From DATCIH01 sp036507955 (GTDB taxonomy: Bacteria > Bacillota > Clostridia > Clostridiales > Clostridiaceae), in the NCBI GenBank assembly GCA_036507955.1, contig DATCIH010000116.1, positions 69,015 to 133,014 on the forward strand: a stretch of DNA of 64,000 nt. Direction: 5' to 3'. The notes below the pieces were generated by a model. That model was not told the origin of the DNA and did not search any database. It saw only the letters and a list, made by a program, of their open reading frames with translations. Within the stretch, counting starts at the first letter, position 1, and the number at the start of each line of letters is the position of its first letter. The position numbers and the translations under genes were made by a program. Below, piece after piece: positions 1-8,942 of this stretch.

Positions 1-499
1 TAGAAGTTGTAACACAAGGTCCAATGAACACATAATCCTCAACTATTGAATAAGCAGTTAAATACACATTAGTTTGTATTTTGCAATTAGAACCAACCCT
101 GCAGAAATTCTCAATAGTTGTTCCTCTTCCAATAATTGTTTTTGAACCTATAGTTACATTTTCTCTTATTACAGCAGTATCAGCAATAAACGTTTTTTCT
201 CCAATTTCAGATCCACAATATATAATTACGCCTGCACCAATAAGGCAACCTTCACTTATTTTAGCTGGTTGCAATTCCCCATCGTTTTTGAATATACTAT
301 TTACAGATCTCATAGGCTGTTTACCTATTATGGTATTATCATCAATTCTAACATTAGCTAAGATAATTGTTCCCTTGTGTATAACTACATTACTCCCCAC
401 AATACAATTATCACCTAGAACTACTTCATCTTCTATTACTACAAAATGTCCCATTGTTACGTTATTACCCAATTTACTTTTCTCTGAAACAAAATTCAT
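1..499 (-). CDS. wbpD: Hexapeptide-repeat N-acetyltransferase, WbpD-like (partial, runs off the left edge)
   Basis: Read on the minus strand, an ATG at 499 follows a GAAGGTG ribosome binding site and stays open to the window edge (about 166 residues, 3' end missing). The product is a chain of [LIV]-G-x-x-x hexapeptides (for example IGAGVIIY, IGEKTFIA, IGRGTTIE), the signature of left-handed beta-helix acyltransferases. Together with the dehydrogenase and the WbpB-type oxidoreductase just upstream it matches the Wbp pathway, where WbpD acetylates the 3-amino group of UDP-2-acetamido-3-amino-glucuronate. It lies 36 bp after the wbpB-like gene on the same strand, so it is probably co-transcribed. 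The family is certain; the exact substrate is inferred from neighbours. An open frame on the opposite strand is a shadow of this gene. Confidence 0.82.
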   Translation of the reverse strand, partial: MNFVSEKSKLGNNVTMGHFVVIEDEVVLGDNCIVGSNVVIHKGTIILANVRIDDNTIIGKQPMRSVNSIFKNDGELQPAKISEGCLIGAGVIIYCGSEIGEKTFIADTAVIRENVTIGSKTIIGRGTTIENFCRVGSNCKIQTNVYLTAYSIVEDYVFIGPCVTTS

Positions 500-535
500 G
501 AAAACTTCACCTTCTATATAATAATTCTGATCCTA

Positions 536-1615
536 TTATTTCATATCTAGAGTAGAGAAATCTCCTATTGGGAATTTAACTGGAAGCCCTGTCAGTCTTG
601 ATTTATAAGCTGCTAGTACAATAGACATTCCTTTTTTACCCTCTTCTCCATTTACGAGTGGTTCTCTATCCATATTTATAGCATCTATCATATCTTTAAA
701 TAATGGAATATGTCCGAACCCATACACAGTATCTGGGTCTCCTCGCTGCTTTTTCAATATTTCTTCCTCGGTATCCTTGAGATCTTTAAATCTCCATGTT
801 TTTATTGAATTAACAGCAAGTCCCCCTATAGAAACTGTACCAGTTTCACCAAAGATACTTAATGTTTCCTCTAAATTAGAGGGATAGACACAAGCAGAAC
901 CTTCAATTATACCTATAGCTCCATTTTTAAATCTTATTATTATTGCTCCGAAGTCCTCCCCTTCTATATCTCTTAAGAAAGTACCACACTGCGCATAGAC
1001 CGTATCCACTTCCCCACCCATCATCCATTGTAATAAATCAATATTGTGAATACACTGGTTCATTAAAGTACCACCATCTAACTCCCAGGTTCCTCGCCAA
1101 GGTGCTTGCGAATAATATCCCCTACCCCTATTCCAAAGAATTCTTGCTGATCCATTAACTAAAATGCCAAACCTATTTTCTTCTATAGCATGTCTAAGCT
1201 GTTGTACTGGTTCATTAAATCTGTTTTGATGACTAATACAAAGCTTCACATTATTTTTTCTTGCACATTCAATCATTCTATCTGCATCTAGAATAGATAA
1301 AGCCATTGGTTTTTCAACAATTACATGTTTTCCTTTATTCATGCAATACATAGCTATTTCTGAGTGATATCCACTTTCTGTAGCTATAGAGACCAAATCA
1401 ATATCTACTTTATTAAGCATTTCTTTGTAATCTATATAAACTTCTACATCTGCATTTTCACCTATTACTTTTACATACTTATCTCTTTTATCAATGGCAT
1501 TCACTTCTACCACATCACAAACTGCAGCAAGTTCAATTTCATTTTCTGTTATAGCCTCTACATGCTTATAAGATATTCTTCCGCATCCTATTATTGCTAT
1601 CTTCAATTTTTTCGT
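536..1615 (-). CDS. wbpB: WbpB-like UDP-GlcNAcA 3-dehydrogenase (Gfo/Idh/MocA family), apparent ACG start
   Basis: The NAD-dependent oxidoreductase has an N-terminal Rossmann motif (AIIGCGRISYKH), the EKPMA strand at about residues 100-105 and the WbpB-like stretches ISHQNRFN, WNRGRGYY and LDGGTLMNQCIHNIDLLQWM. Family members oxidise C3 of UDP-N-acetylglucosaminuronate before transamination, in step with the adjacent dehydrogenase and acetyltransferase. The start is odd. A strong AAGGAGG site at 1621-1627 is followed at ideal spacing by ACG (1613-1615), then Lys-Lys-Leu-Lys-Ile. The nearest standard start codons in frame are a TTG at 1606, 16 bases from the site, and a TTG at 1654, upstream of it. 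I take ACG as the homology-consistent start. It is either a rare non-canonical start or a mutated ATG. About 359 residues from ACG. Confidence 0.85.
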   Translation of the reverse strand, partial: TKKLKIAIIGCGRISYKHVEAITENEIELAAVCDVVEVNAIDKRDKYVKVIGENADVEVYIDYKEMLNKVDIDLVSIATESGYHSEIAMYCMNKGKHVIVEKPMALSILDADRMIECARKNNVKLCISHQNRFNEPVQQLRHAIEENRFGILVNGSARILWNRGRGYYSQAPWRGTWELDGGTLMNQCIHNIDLLQWMMGGEVDTVYAQCGTFLRDIEGEDFGAIIIRFKNGAIGIIEGSACVYPSNLEETLSIFGETGTVSIGGLAVNSIKTWRFKDLKDTEEEILKKQRGDPDTVYGFGHIPLFKDMIDAINMDREPLVNGEEGKKGMSIVLAAYKSRLTGLPVKFPIGDFSTLDMK

Positions 1616-1667
1616 TTCAATTCCTCCTTGTAATGTCTCTACAAGATATAACAATTATCAATTGAAT

Positions 1668-2990
1668 TTAGAGCTTATTTATTTTTTCTCTATTATTTAT
1701 CACGTGTCTAGTAGCATTTCTAGTGTCATATAATAAACTAGCTTCAGCTACTATTTTTTCATAATCGTAACAACTGTGATCTGTAGTTATTATTACAATA
1801 TCTACATTCCTTATCTCATCTTCCCAAGTTACAGATACATATTCTTTACCCTTATGATTGAATTTTTTTATGAATGGATCATTTATTAATATGTCAGCAC
1901 CATTCCTTTCTAATAATTCAATAACCTTTAAGGTTGATGATTCTCTCATATCATCTATATCTTTTTTATAAGATGCCCCCATAAGAAGAACTTTTGATCC
2001 ATTTAAAGCCTTTTTCTGACCATTCAAAAGTTTCATAACATTCTCAAGCACGAATTCAGGCATATAATCGTTGATTTGACCTGATGTTTCTATTAATTTT
2101 GTATGATAATCATACTCTTTTGCTTTCCACTCTAGGTAGAAAGGATCAAGTGGTATACAGTGTCCACCAAGTCCTGGGCCAGGATAGAATGGCATAAAAC
2201 CATAAGGTTTAGTTTTGGCTGCATCTATTACTTCCCAAATATCAATATTCATTCTTTTACATAAAATAGCCATTTCATTAGCTAAAGCTATATTCACATT
2301 TCTGAAAGTATTTTCAAGAATTTTTTCCATTTCAGCCACCGCTGGAGAAGATACTTCCAATATATCACCCTCTAACACACTTCTATATAACATTCCTGCT
2401 ACTTCAGTGCAGTCTTTCGTACATCCTCCAACTACTTTTGGAGTATTTTTTGTATTAAACTGTTTATTACCTGGATCAATTCTCTCTGGAGAGAAGGCTA
2501 AGAAAAAGTCAACTCCACATTTTAAACCTGATCCTTCAAGTATTGGTTTTAGTACTTCCTCAGTTGTTCCTGGGTAAGTAGTGCTTTCTAATACCACTAA
2601 CATTCCCCTGTGTAAATACTGAGCTATACTTCTAGTCGAATTTACTACATATGATAAATCGGGCTGTTTATATAAATCAAGTGGCGTAGGAACACATATG
2701 CAGACTGTATCAATATCCTTAATAAAGCTAAAATCTGTAGTAGCTTTAAGTTTTCCTTCTTGTACTAATCTAGCTAAATCTGAATCTACAATATCACCAA
2801 TGTAATTATGTCCTTCATTCACCATTTGAACTTTTTGAGCTTGAACATCAAAACCAATTACTTCATATCCTACTTTAGCCTTCTCTACAGCTAGCGGCAA
2901 TCCCACATAACCTAGTCCAACTACACCAAGTTTTGCTGTTTTATTCTTTAACTTTAATAATAATTTTTCTTTTAATTTTAGCATTTTCAT
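1668..2990 (-). CDS. wbpA: UDP-N-acetyl-D-glucosamine 6-dehydrogenase, WbpA-like
   Basis: This 440-residue nucleotide-sugar dehydrogenase oxidises the C6 alcohol of a UDP-hexose to the uronic acid using NAD. Visible are the N-terminal Rossmann motif GLGYVGLPLA (about residues 25-34), a central dimerisation region, the catalytic cysteine in GPGLGGHCIPLDP (near residue 265) and a C-terminal domain with LLMGASYKKDIDDMRES. The WbpB-type gene 13 bp downstream favours UDP-GlcNAc over UDP-glucose as substrate. The ATG at 2990 has a perfect AAGGAGG site. It is the first gene of a minus-strand operon (dehydrogenase, 3-oxidoreductase, acetyltransferase) that probably makes a diacetamido-uronic acid for a surface polysaccharide or glycan; an aminotransferase would be expected beyond the left edge. 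Confidence 0.9.
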   Translation of the reverse strand: MKMLKLKEKLLLKLKNKTAKLGVVGLGYVGLPLAVEKAKVGYEVIGFDVQAQKVQMVNEGHNYIGDIVDSDLARLVQEGKLKATTDFSFIKDIDTVCICVPTPLDLYKQPDLSYVVNSTRSIAQYLHRGMLVVLESTTYPGTTEEVLKPILEGSGLKCGVDFFLAFSPERIDPGNKQFNTKNTPKVVGGCTKDCTEVAGMLYRSVLEGDILEVSSPAVAEMEKILENTFRNVNIALANEMAILCKRMNIDIWEVIDAAKTKPYGFMPFYPGPGLGGHCIPLDPFYLEWKAKEYDYHTKLIETSGQINDYMPEFVLENVMKLLNGQKKALNGSKVLLMGASYKKDIDDMRESSTLKVIELLERNGADILINDPFIKKFNHKGKEYVSVTWEDEIRNVDIVIITTDHSCYDYEKIVAEASLLYDTRNATRHVINNREKINKL

Positions 2991-3036
2991 CTGTCCTCCT
3001 TGGTATTAATCCCCTAATAGTATATTTGTGTTACCA

Positions 3037-3070
3037 TTTATTTGTGCAATTTTTAAATTGCACAAATAAA
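3037..3070. repeat. Perfect 14-bp inverted repeat between holin gene and wbp operon
   Basis: TTTATTTGTGCAAT and its exact reverse complement flank a six-base loop. It abuts a second perfect hairpin. It could be an extra terminator for the minus-strand holin or a regulatory structure ahead of wbpA. Confidence 0.5.
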
Positions 3071-3100
3071 AAACCATTGTCTTTTCGCAGACAATGGTTT
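3071..3100 (-). terminator. Rho-independent terminator downstream of the LLH-type holin
   Basis: A perfect 12-bp stem (AAACCATTGTCT with its complement) and six-base loop is followed on the minus strand by TTTATTTG. It lies about 85 bp after the holin stop codon. Confidence 0.65.
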
Positions 3101-3185
3101 CTCATTTGTTTAATGGTAGAGAAAGTAAACACTTTCAAATTATTTATTAGTTACACAAGGTTGTTGTAACAGGAGCAATTAATGA

Positions 3186-3533
3186 CTATAAAGAAGCTAC
3201 TGCTATCTGACTTTGTGCTATTTTGAATTGAGCTAGTGCATTTTCTATCAAAACCTCTATTTCACTTTCAGATAAAAAATTTACACCAAACTTAGCTTCA
3301 AGTAAAAATATAGCTTTTGCAAATTTTTGTTCATTTTCCAAATTACCATATTTCTGTGCAATTGCTGCAACCACTTTAGATGCATACTCTTCTATTAAAG
3401 CAGTATTTTTCGCTCCAAAGCCCTGTACTGCTATCTTCTGGATTGCAATTAGTGCCTTTACTACAAATGGTATTGCGATTGTAACACCTGTTTCAATTAA
3501 CGCCTCTAATATTTTCAAAATTACTTGATCCAA
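3186..3533 (-). CDS. Phage holin, LLH family
   Basis: The 115-residue protein begins with one amphipathic to hydrophobic helix (MDQVILKILEALIETGVTIA through about residue 30) followed by a charged, Ala/Glu/Lys-rich helical tail with YASKVVAAIAQK. This layout matches the phage LL-H holin family (one N-terminal membrane segment, about 110-130 residues). Such proteins make pores that release lysins or other leaderless proteins. No phage structural genes are nearby. It stands alone, between a pair of hairpins and an HNH gene, and may belong to a remnant or domesticated phage module with the second holin and the papain-like protease downstream. Family assignment is from sequence pattern only. Confidence 0.6.
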   Translation of the reverse strand: MDQVILKILEALIETGVTIAIPFVVKALIAIQKIAVQGFGAKNTALIEEYASKVVAAIAQKYGNLENEQKFAKAIFLLEAKFGVNFLSESEIEVLIENALAQFKIAQSQIAVASL

Positions 3534-3783
3534 TTATAGTTCACCTTCCTTTAATTAATTATTTAGTAACAATATGTCTTTATATGCTTCGCATTCTTGA
3601 AATACATGCAGAAAAGCTTGTACAAAATCTTAATTCGCCTAGAGCTTTTATTGAGCTATAATCATGTTTAACGTATTTTTTACACTTTATCATCCGTTCC
3701 TTATTTTATAATATTCAAATTATGACTGTTTGGACACTATTAAATTTAATTTAATCTAATTTAGTTATTCTTCAGGTACAGGC
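3534..3783. other. Intergenic stretch upstream of the LLH holin
   Basis: I see no open frame or clear RNA structure in these 250 AT-rich bases. They probably hold the holin promoter. Confidence 0.4.
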
Positions 3784-4122
3784 TCAATCCCCCTGTTTAG
3801 CCATTTTCTGTATTATCCATATGGGAAAAGTAGTTTCGTGTATTCCCTCCTCATGCTTTCTATGATGTTTTTCATATAATACAAGCATATTTCTAATATC
3901 ATCAGCACTTGTAATGAGTTTGTTTTTAAGAAGTTTACCATATCCGTAAGGATCAAATTTCTCACAGAACTCTTTAAGCTTCTCAAAGTCACAATCATTA
4001 GATAGTGCCCATTCACACCCGAAATGATGAACCTCTAAGATTTCTGCACTATTACAGACCCAACATTTAAAGTGCCCATCCTCTTGAAGTCTCTCTTTAC
4101 TTTTCCTAAACTCTTCATTCAT
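3784..4122 (-). CDS. HNH-type zinc protein
   Basis: The 112-residue protein has CWVC near residues 20-23, then EVHHFGCEW, and downstream DDIRNMLVLYEKHHRKHEEGIH. This order (Cys-x2-Cys, paired His, Asn, His) is that of HNH nuclease folds found in phages and mobile elements, although the CxxC pairs are not all present. The C-terminal FPIWIIQKMAK is amphipathic. It sits between two holin genes, which fits a phage-derived island. It could instead be a non-catalytic zinc protein. No partner terminase or portal gene is present here. Confidence 0.5.
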   Translation of the reverse strand: MNEEFRKSKERLQEDGHFKCWVCNSAEILEVHHFGCEWALSNDCDFEKLKEFCEKFDPYGYGKLLKNKLITSADDIRNMLVLYEKHHRKHEEGIHETTFPIWIIQKMAKQGD

Positions 4123-4302
4123 TCTTATATTTTGGTATATAAAAAAGAGCCTATTTCTAAGCTCTTGTATATTTTTTTATTGTTTATAGTATAAATTCAA
4201 ACGAAAAGTAGATAAAGAACTGTCATCTCTCATAATAATGCATATATTACTATAAATAGATAATTTATTCGTATTTATTTATAGAAAAACGGAGATGAGA
4301 AA

Positions 4303-5157
4303 GTGGGAAACGTCAACTTTTGTTTACTAACAGTAGGAGTATTGGGAGTATTTGCCTTTATTTGTGATATATTTACAGATTTTCAGACTTCATCTATTAT
4401 TCTTTTGATGCTCATCATTTTAGATACTTTTACAGGAATATCTACAGCAATAAAATATAAAAGATTTTCCAGCACAGGATTGCGTAAACTTTTAAAAAAA
4501 ATTACCACTTATGCACTTTCTATAATTACTATTAGATTGTTAGAAATTATTTTAGATCCAATTATAATCACAACCCTATTATCTCAAATTATTGTAGCTT
4601 TTTTAGCCATTACAGAGTGTATAAGCATTTTAGAAAATCTGACCTTATTGGGTGTGCCTTTGCCTAGTAATATATTACCTTTTTTAATTAAGCCTTTAAA
4701 AATACAGGTACTAAATAATATGTTAGAAAATTTTAAAGACAAGGATAAAGAATTTTCTGATATTGAATATATTATAAAATGCCAAATTAATAATTTGGAC
4801 AATCCTTATCTGAAAGACTTTTTAGAAATCAGATATAATGCATACAAGTCTATTATTAAACAAATTATGCTTATAGATGATGCTTGTATTAATCTGGATA
4901 TATTATTCCTTAAGGTGGTTTCTTTTGTAGACTTAACCTTAGAAAATACAAATAAAATTTATAAAGTAAAAAATTTTGAAAATAAGTATATTGAAAGGTT
5001 CTCCAAAAATAATAAATCTACTAAAGAAAAGTTTATAGAAAAACTAAAGATCATATGTTATTCCGATAAAACTACAGCAGAGAAAAAAGATAAGCTAATT
5101 GATGACATAATATTAGTTATATATCAATCGATAATTGATGCGCGGGAAAATATATAA
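4303..5157 (+). CDS. TcdE-type holin (phage holin 4 family) with a long C-terminal extension
   Basis: The GTG start at 4303 opens a 284-residue protein. Residues 1-135 carry three to four hydrophobic helices with LLMLIILDTFTGI and STGLRKLLKK, matching toxin-secretion/phage-lysis holins (TcdE/UtxA, holin 4 family; usually about 130-150 residues). Residues 145-284 are an extra hydrophilic helical domain I do not recognise. TcdE-type holins release large leaderless proteins. Convergently placed at 5238-6011 is a leaderless cysteine protease that could be the exported partner, but this is inference. A bidirectional terminator separates the two. The doubled length is unusual for the family. Confidence 0.65.
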   Translation: MGNVNFCLLTVGVLGVFAFICDIFTDFQTSSIILLMLIILDTFTGISTAIKYKRFSSTGLRKLLKKITTYALSIITIRLLEIILDPIIITTLLSQIIVAFLAITECISILENLTLLGVPLPSNILPFLIKPLKIQVLNNMLENFKDKDKEFSDIEYIIKCQINNLDNPYLKDFLEIRYNAYKSIIKQIMLIDDACINLDILFLKVVSFVDLTLENTNKIYKVKNFENKYIERFSKNNKSTKEKFIEKLKIICYSDKTTAEKKDKLIDDIILVIYQSIIDARENI

Positions 5158-5184
5158 TTAAAAGCCCTAAAGATCCAAAAAAGA

Positions 5185-5229
5185 ATTGGGATCACCTGGT
5201 TACCTCGTTGATAATCAAGTGATTCCAAT
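5185..5229. terminator. Bidirectional terminator between convergent holin and protease genes
   Basis: Fourteen-base arms (ATTGGGATCACCTG and CAAGTGATTCCAAT, pairing with one G-U and one mismatch) bracket a 17-base loop. T-rich DNA follows on both strands. Confidence 0.6.
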
Positions 5230-5237
5230 ATAAATTT

Positions 5238-6011
5238 TTATTTATTCATTGTCCAATAATCAAAAGTGTACTTAGGTAAATATTCGTAAGGCATATAAAA
5301 ATAGCCTTTATCACCCCAGCCAACTCCCCAGGAATTTCTAACTATTAAATAACCTTTTGTTGGCACTTTCCTAGTAATGAAATTATAAATTGAAGTTTTT
5401 AAAGAAGTTTTTATTGCATCTACATAACCAACGACTAATACTGAATGCCCGCCCAAATTTTGCTCGGTAATTAAGGGCATGGACATTTTGCCTGTTTGGG
5501 CTATTTCATTACCTTCAAGACTTTCGAATACATCCATACCAACTATTACTGGTTTTAACATTGCTAAAGCCTGCTTTATATTACTCAAATTATTTAGTGC
5601 TACATATGAACTTATAGTATATTGTTTCGCATTACTAATTGCTTCATCTATAGGTGGAATAGTAAATTTAGATATATCATAGGGCATAAGATTTTCTTCA
5701 CATATTCCACTTTTCTTTATTGAATTTACATTATCTCTATTTGTTGCACCACTATCTTCATCAACCGTTCCTTCTATTTTCCTAACCATATAATATTCAA
5801 ACAATCTCGATAATTGTATTTTATTTCCATGCAAAAACACATCATAAGAAGTACTTGAATTTGCACTACATGAGCCCAATTGCAGTTGGTCATAAATTGG
5901 TGGCATTAATTTTCTCATATCTATTGAAGTAGGTACTGTAATTGCACCTATTAAAGTTGAAAACAAAAAATCTCTTTCATCATAATCTTGTCTTTTAAGG
6001 CAATATTTCAC
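5238..6011 (-). CDS. Papain-family (C1) cysteine peptidase without signal peptide
   Basis: The 257-residue protein has the whole papain triad: the oxyanion Gln and nucleophile in DQLQLGSCSANSS (Gln42, Cys48), His in LGGHSVLVVGY and Asn in VRNSWGVGWGDKGYF. It has no propeptide of normal length and no N-terminal signal or membrane segment, so it looks cytosolic or exported by a non-Sec route. Bacterial C1 peptidases of this leaderless type are found in clostridia and phages. It converges with the TcdE-type holin gene, and a holin is a plausible exit route. Substrate unknown. Confidence 0.85.
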   Translation of the reverse strand: MKYCLKRQDYDERDFLFSTLIGAITVPTSIDMRKLMPPIYDQLQLGSCSANSSTSYDVFLHGNKIQLSRLFEYYMVRKIEGTVDEDSGATNRDNVNSIKKSGICEENLMPYDISKFTIPPIDEAISNAKQYTISSYVALNNLSNIKQALAMLKPVIVGMDVFESLEGNEIAQTGKMSMPLITEQNLGGHSVLVVGYVDAIKTSLKTSIYNFITRKVPTKGYLIVRNSWGVGWGDKGYFYMPYEYLPKYTFDYWTMNK

Positions 6012-6191
6012 TTTATTATCCCCTTTTCCAATTACATTAATTTATTATCCATAGTTTATTGCTAATAATTTTTCTTGGTATTATACAATATGCCGATGGT
6101 ATATATAAATACATTAAATCGGAAAGAAAATTTAGTGATAAATCATAAATATTTATTTTAATTATATTTTGATATTGACTGTCCCCATTTA

Positions 6192-7367
6192 TTAAGCTCT
6201 TGCTCTCCTCTTTGATATAACATCAAAGGCAACAGCTGTTAATAGTACTAAGCCTTTAATTGTCATCTGCAAGTCACTTCCCACTCCAAGTATTGACATA
6301 CCGTTATTTAGAACACCCATTACTAAGGCACCAACAATAGCACCAATAACTGTACCAACACCTCCATAGGCTGAGGCTCCTCCTATAAAACAGGCAGCTA
6401 TTGCATCTAATTCGAAGTTAGTACCTGCTTGAGGGGAGGCTGAATTTATACGAGAGGCAAACATCATCCCTGCAATAGCAGACAAAGCTCCCATATTAAC
6501 ATAAGCAAAGAATAATACTTTATTCGTATTTATGCCTGAAAGTTTAGCAGCCTTTTCATTTCCACCCATAGCATAAAGATAGCGACCAGGAACAGTTCTT
6601 GTGGTAAATATAGAGTAAACTAAAATAAGAAATACTATTAAAATTAAAGCTATTGGGATACCTCTATCAGAGGCAAGCCAATAGAAAAGTAGGTTTACTG
6701 CACCTAATATAATTATAATCTGAGCTATAAAAAAGGGTGTGGAAGATACATTTAAATTACTTTTTTTTCTAATAACTCTCTTTCTAATCTCTACAAACAA
6801 GTATATACCCGAAATAATTAAACCTAAGAAAAAAGCAGTAAGATTTATTTCAGAACCTAACCCACTAAATAAATCTGGTACAAAACCAGAGCTGAGTCTT
6901 TGAAAGCTCTCTGGAAAAGGTGCCAAGGTTAAGCCTTTAAGCATATAAACTGTAAGGCCTCTAAATATAAGCATTCCTGCAAGGGTAACTATAAAGGCTG
7001 GTATCCTAATATAGGCTATCCAAAAGCCTTGCCAAGCACCAACAGCTACTCCAAGAAGAAGAGCAATGACAATTGCAAGGCCTATATTCATATGCATAGA
7101 TATTATAAGTGTACCAGCTATAGCACCTATGAAAGCACATAAGGATCCTACAGAAAGATCGATATTTCCGCCTGTTAAAATACAAACAGTCATACCAATA
7201 GCCAATATAAATACATAACTACTCTGAAGAATTAAGTTAGTTACATTCATTGGAACCAAAAGCACTCCATTGGTTTTAATCTGAAAAAATAGTATTATAA
7301 CTACTAAAGCTATAACCATTGCATATTGTCTTATATTGTTTTTAAAAACATTTTTTATCACTTCCAT
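6192..7367 (-). CDS. xylH: Xylose-type ABC transporter permease XylH
   Basis: The 391-residue polytopic membrane protein has the GguB/XylH/MmsB signature TGGNIDLSVGSLCAF (about residues 65-80), the usual ten or so membrane helices, and the conserved AMGGNEKAAKLSGIN cytoplasmic loop and ACFIGGASAYGG near the C-terminus. It forms the pore for pentose/hexose uptake with XylG and XylF. Its ATG overlaps the xylG stop by one base (TAATG) with GGAGG upstream, so it is translationally coupled. It is the last gene of the xylFII-lytS-yesN-xylFGH locus. The substrate is probably D-xylose by analogy with clostridia that carry the same sensor. Confidence 0.9.
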   Translation of the reverse strand: MEVIKNVFKNNIRQYAMVIALVVIILFFQIKTNGVLLVPMNVTNLILQSSYVFILAIGMTVCILTGGNIDLSVGSLCAFIGAIAGTLIISMHMNIGLAIVIALLLGVAVGAWQGFWIAYIRIPAFIVTLAGMLIFRGLTVYMLKGLTLAPFPESFQRLSSGFVPDLFSGLGSEINLTAFFLGLIISGIYLFVEIRKRVIRKKSNLNVSSTPFFIAQIIIILGAVNLLFYWLASDRGIPIALILIVFLILVYSIFTTRTVPGRYLYAMGGNEKAAKLSGINTNKVLFFAYVNMGALSAIAGMMFASRINSASPQAGTNFELDAIAACFIGGASAYGGVGTVIGAIVGALVMGVLNNGMSILGVGSDLQMTIKGLVLLTAVAFDVISKRRARA

Positions 7368-8905
7368 TACTTTACCTCCATATTACTCTGCATTATACAT
7401 TTCATTATACTTTCTTGTGATGCATCCGCCCGAGAGAGCTCACCTACAATTTTTCCTTCATTCATAACATAAACTCTATCGCAGATTCCCAATATTTCAG
7501 GAAGTTCTGAGGAGATAAAGATAATTGATTTTCCCTCATCTGCTAATTTATTGATTATATTATAAATTTCATACTTAGCTCCCACATCGATTCCTCGAGT
7601 TGGCTCATCTAATATTAACACCTCTGGATCTGTAAATATCCATTTGCTAATTACTACCTTTTGTTGATTTCCACCTGATAAATTACCAGTTGTTTGAAAA
7701 ACATTTGGAGATTTTATGCCTAATCTTTTCCTGTAATCTTCAGCTACCCTGATCTCTTCACTGTCACTCACAAATTGATGTTTACTTATTTTACTTAGCT
7801 TGGCTAATGGAATGTTACTTCTAATATCTTGCATAAGTATGAGCCCTGCAGTTTTTCGGTCCTCCGTGCAATAAGCGAGTCCTGAATCAATTGCATGACG
7901 AACACTTTTAAAAGCAATCTCTTTACCATCTTTTATAATTTGGCCACTAATACGTTTACCATAAGCCTTCCCAAAAATGCTCATGGCAAGCTCTGTTCTA
8001 CCAGAACCCATTAGCCCTGAAAATCCAATTATCTCACCTTTGTGAAGATTGAAATTAACATCATTAACAATTTTTCTATCCTCAATAATTGGGTCATAAA
8101 CAGTCCAGTTTTTCACCTCGAAAACTATCTCTCCAATTTTAGGGGTATGACTCGGAAATCTGTTGGTTAGTGTACGACCTACCATGCCTTTAATTATTCT
8201 ATCTTCACTTAGATCTTTATCACTCCTATCCAAGGTCTCTATTGTTGCACCATCTCGGATTATGGTAATTGTATCTGCGATTTTCATAACTTCATTTAAT
8301 TTATGGGAAATAAGAATAGACGTAATACCATCTTTTTTTAACTCTAATAGCAATCTAAGTAGATTATTTGAATCTTCCTCATTTAGTGCAGCAGTAGGTT
8401 CATCAAGTATTAGAAGCTTTACATCAAGTGCTAAAGCTTTAGCGATCTCCACAAGCTGTTGTTTACCAACTCCGATATCTTTAATGGCCGTATAAGAATC
8501 CTCTTTAAGGCCAACCTTCTTTAATAATTCTTTTGCTTTAAGATGAGTTTCATCCCAGTTAATAAAGCTTTTTTTTGCTCTTTCATTTCCTAAAAATATA
8601 TTTTCTCCAATTGAAAGGTAGGGGATAAGTGCTAATTCCTGATGAATTATACCAATTCCTGTTTTTTCACTATCCCTTACATCTTTAAAAACGCACTCTT
8701 TGCCTTGAAATATTATGTCACCACTATAAGTACCATGTGGATATATACCACTTAGTACGTTCATAAGTGTTGATTTCCCTGCTCCATTTTCACCGATTAG
8801 AGCATGAATTTCCATAGGAACAACCTTAAGGTTAACATTATCCAGCGCTTTTACACCTGGGAAGAGTTTTGTAATATTTCTCATTTCAAGTATAAATTCA
8901 TCCAT
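7367..8905 (-). CDS. xylG: Xylose-type ABC transporter ATPase XylG
   Basis: The 512-residue sugar-import ATPase has two ABC domains. The first has Walker A GENGAGKST (about residue 39-47) and Walker B LLILDEPTAAL. The second has the degenerate Walker A GLMGSGRTE, signature LSGGNQQKV and VLILDEPTRGIDVGAK typical of CUT2 importers (XylG, RbsA, GguA). It powers uptake through XylH. It follows xylF across a 91-bp gap that contains a hairpin, and overlaps xylH by one base. The GGAGATGTAGGG ahead of the ATG at 8905 is a suitable ribosome binding site. Confidence 0.92.
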   Translation of the reverse strand: MDEFILEMRNITKLFPGVKALDNVNLKVVPMEIHALIGENGAGKSTLMNVLSGIYPHGTYSGDIIFQGKECVFKDVRDSEKTGIGIIHQELALIPYLSIGENIFLGNERAKKSFINWDETHLKAKELLKKVGLKEDSYTAIKDIGVGKQQLVEIAKALALDVKLLILDEPTAALNEEDSNNLLRLLLELKKDGITSILISHKLNEVMKIADTITIIRDGATIETLDRSDKDLSEDRIIKGMVGRTLTNRFPSHTPKIGEIVFEVKNWTVYDPIIEDRKIVNDVNFNLHKGEIIGFSGLMGSGRTELAMSIFGKAYGKRISGQIIKDGKEIAFKSVRHAIDSGLAYCTEDRKTAGLILMQDIRSNIPLAKLSKISKHQFVSDSEEIRVAEDYRKRLGIKSPNVFQTTGNLSGGNQQKVVISKWIFTDPEVLILDEPTRGIDVGAKYEIYNIINKLADEGKSIIFISSELPEILGICDRVYVMNEGKIVGELSRADASQESIMKCIMQSNMEVK

Positions 8906-8942
8906 CCCTACATCTCCTTACATTATTAGTATTAACACTTTA

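Noticed and set aside
81..521. Plus-strand open frame with many prolines and serines
   Set aside because: It is the complement of the hexapeptide-repeat acyltransferase, whose minus-strand frame has a start, a ribosome binding site and clear repeats.
3186..6011. A complete prophage
   Set aside because: No capsid, portal, terminase, tail, integrase or replication genes are present; only two holins, an HNH protein and a protease.
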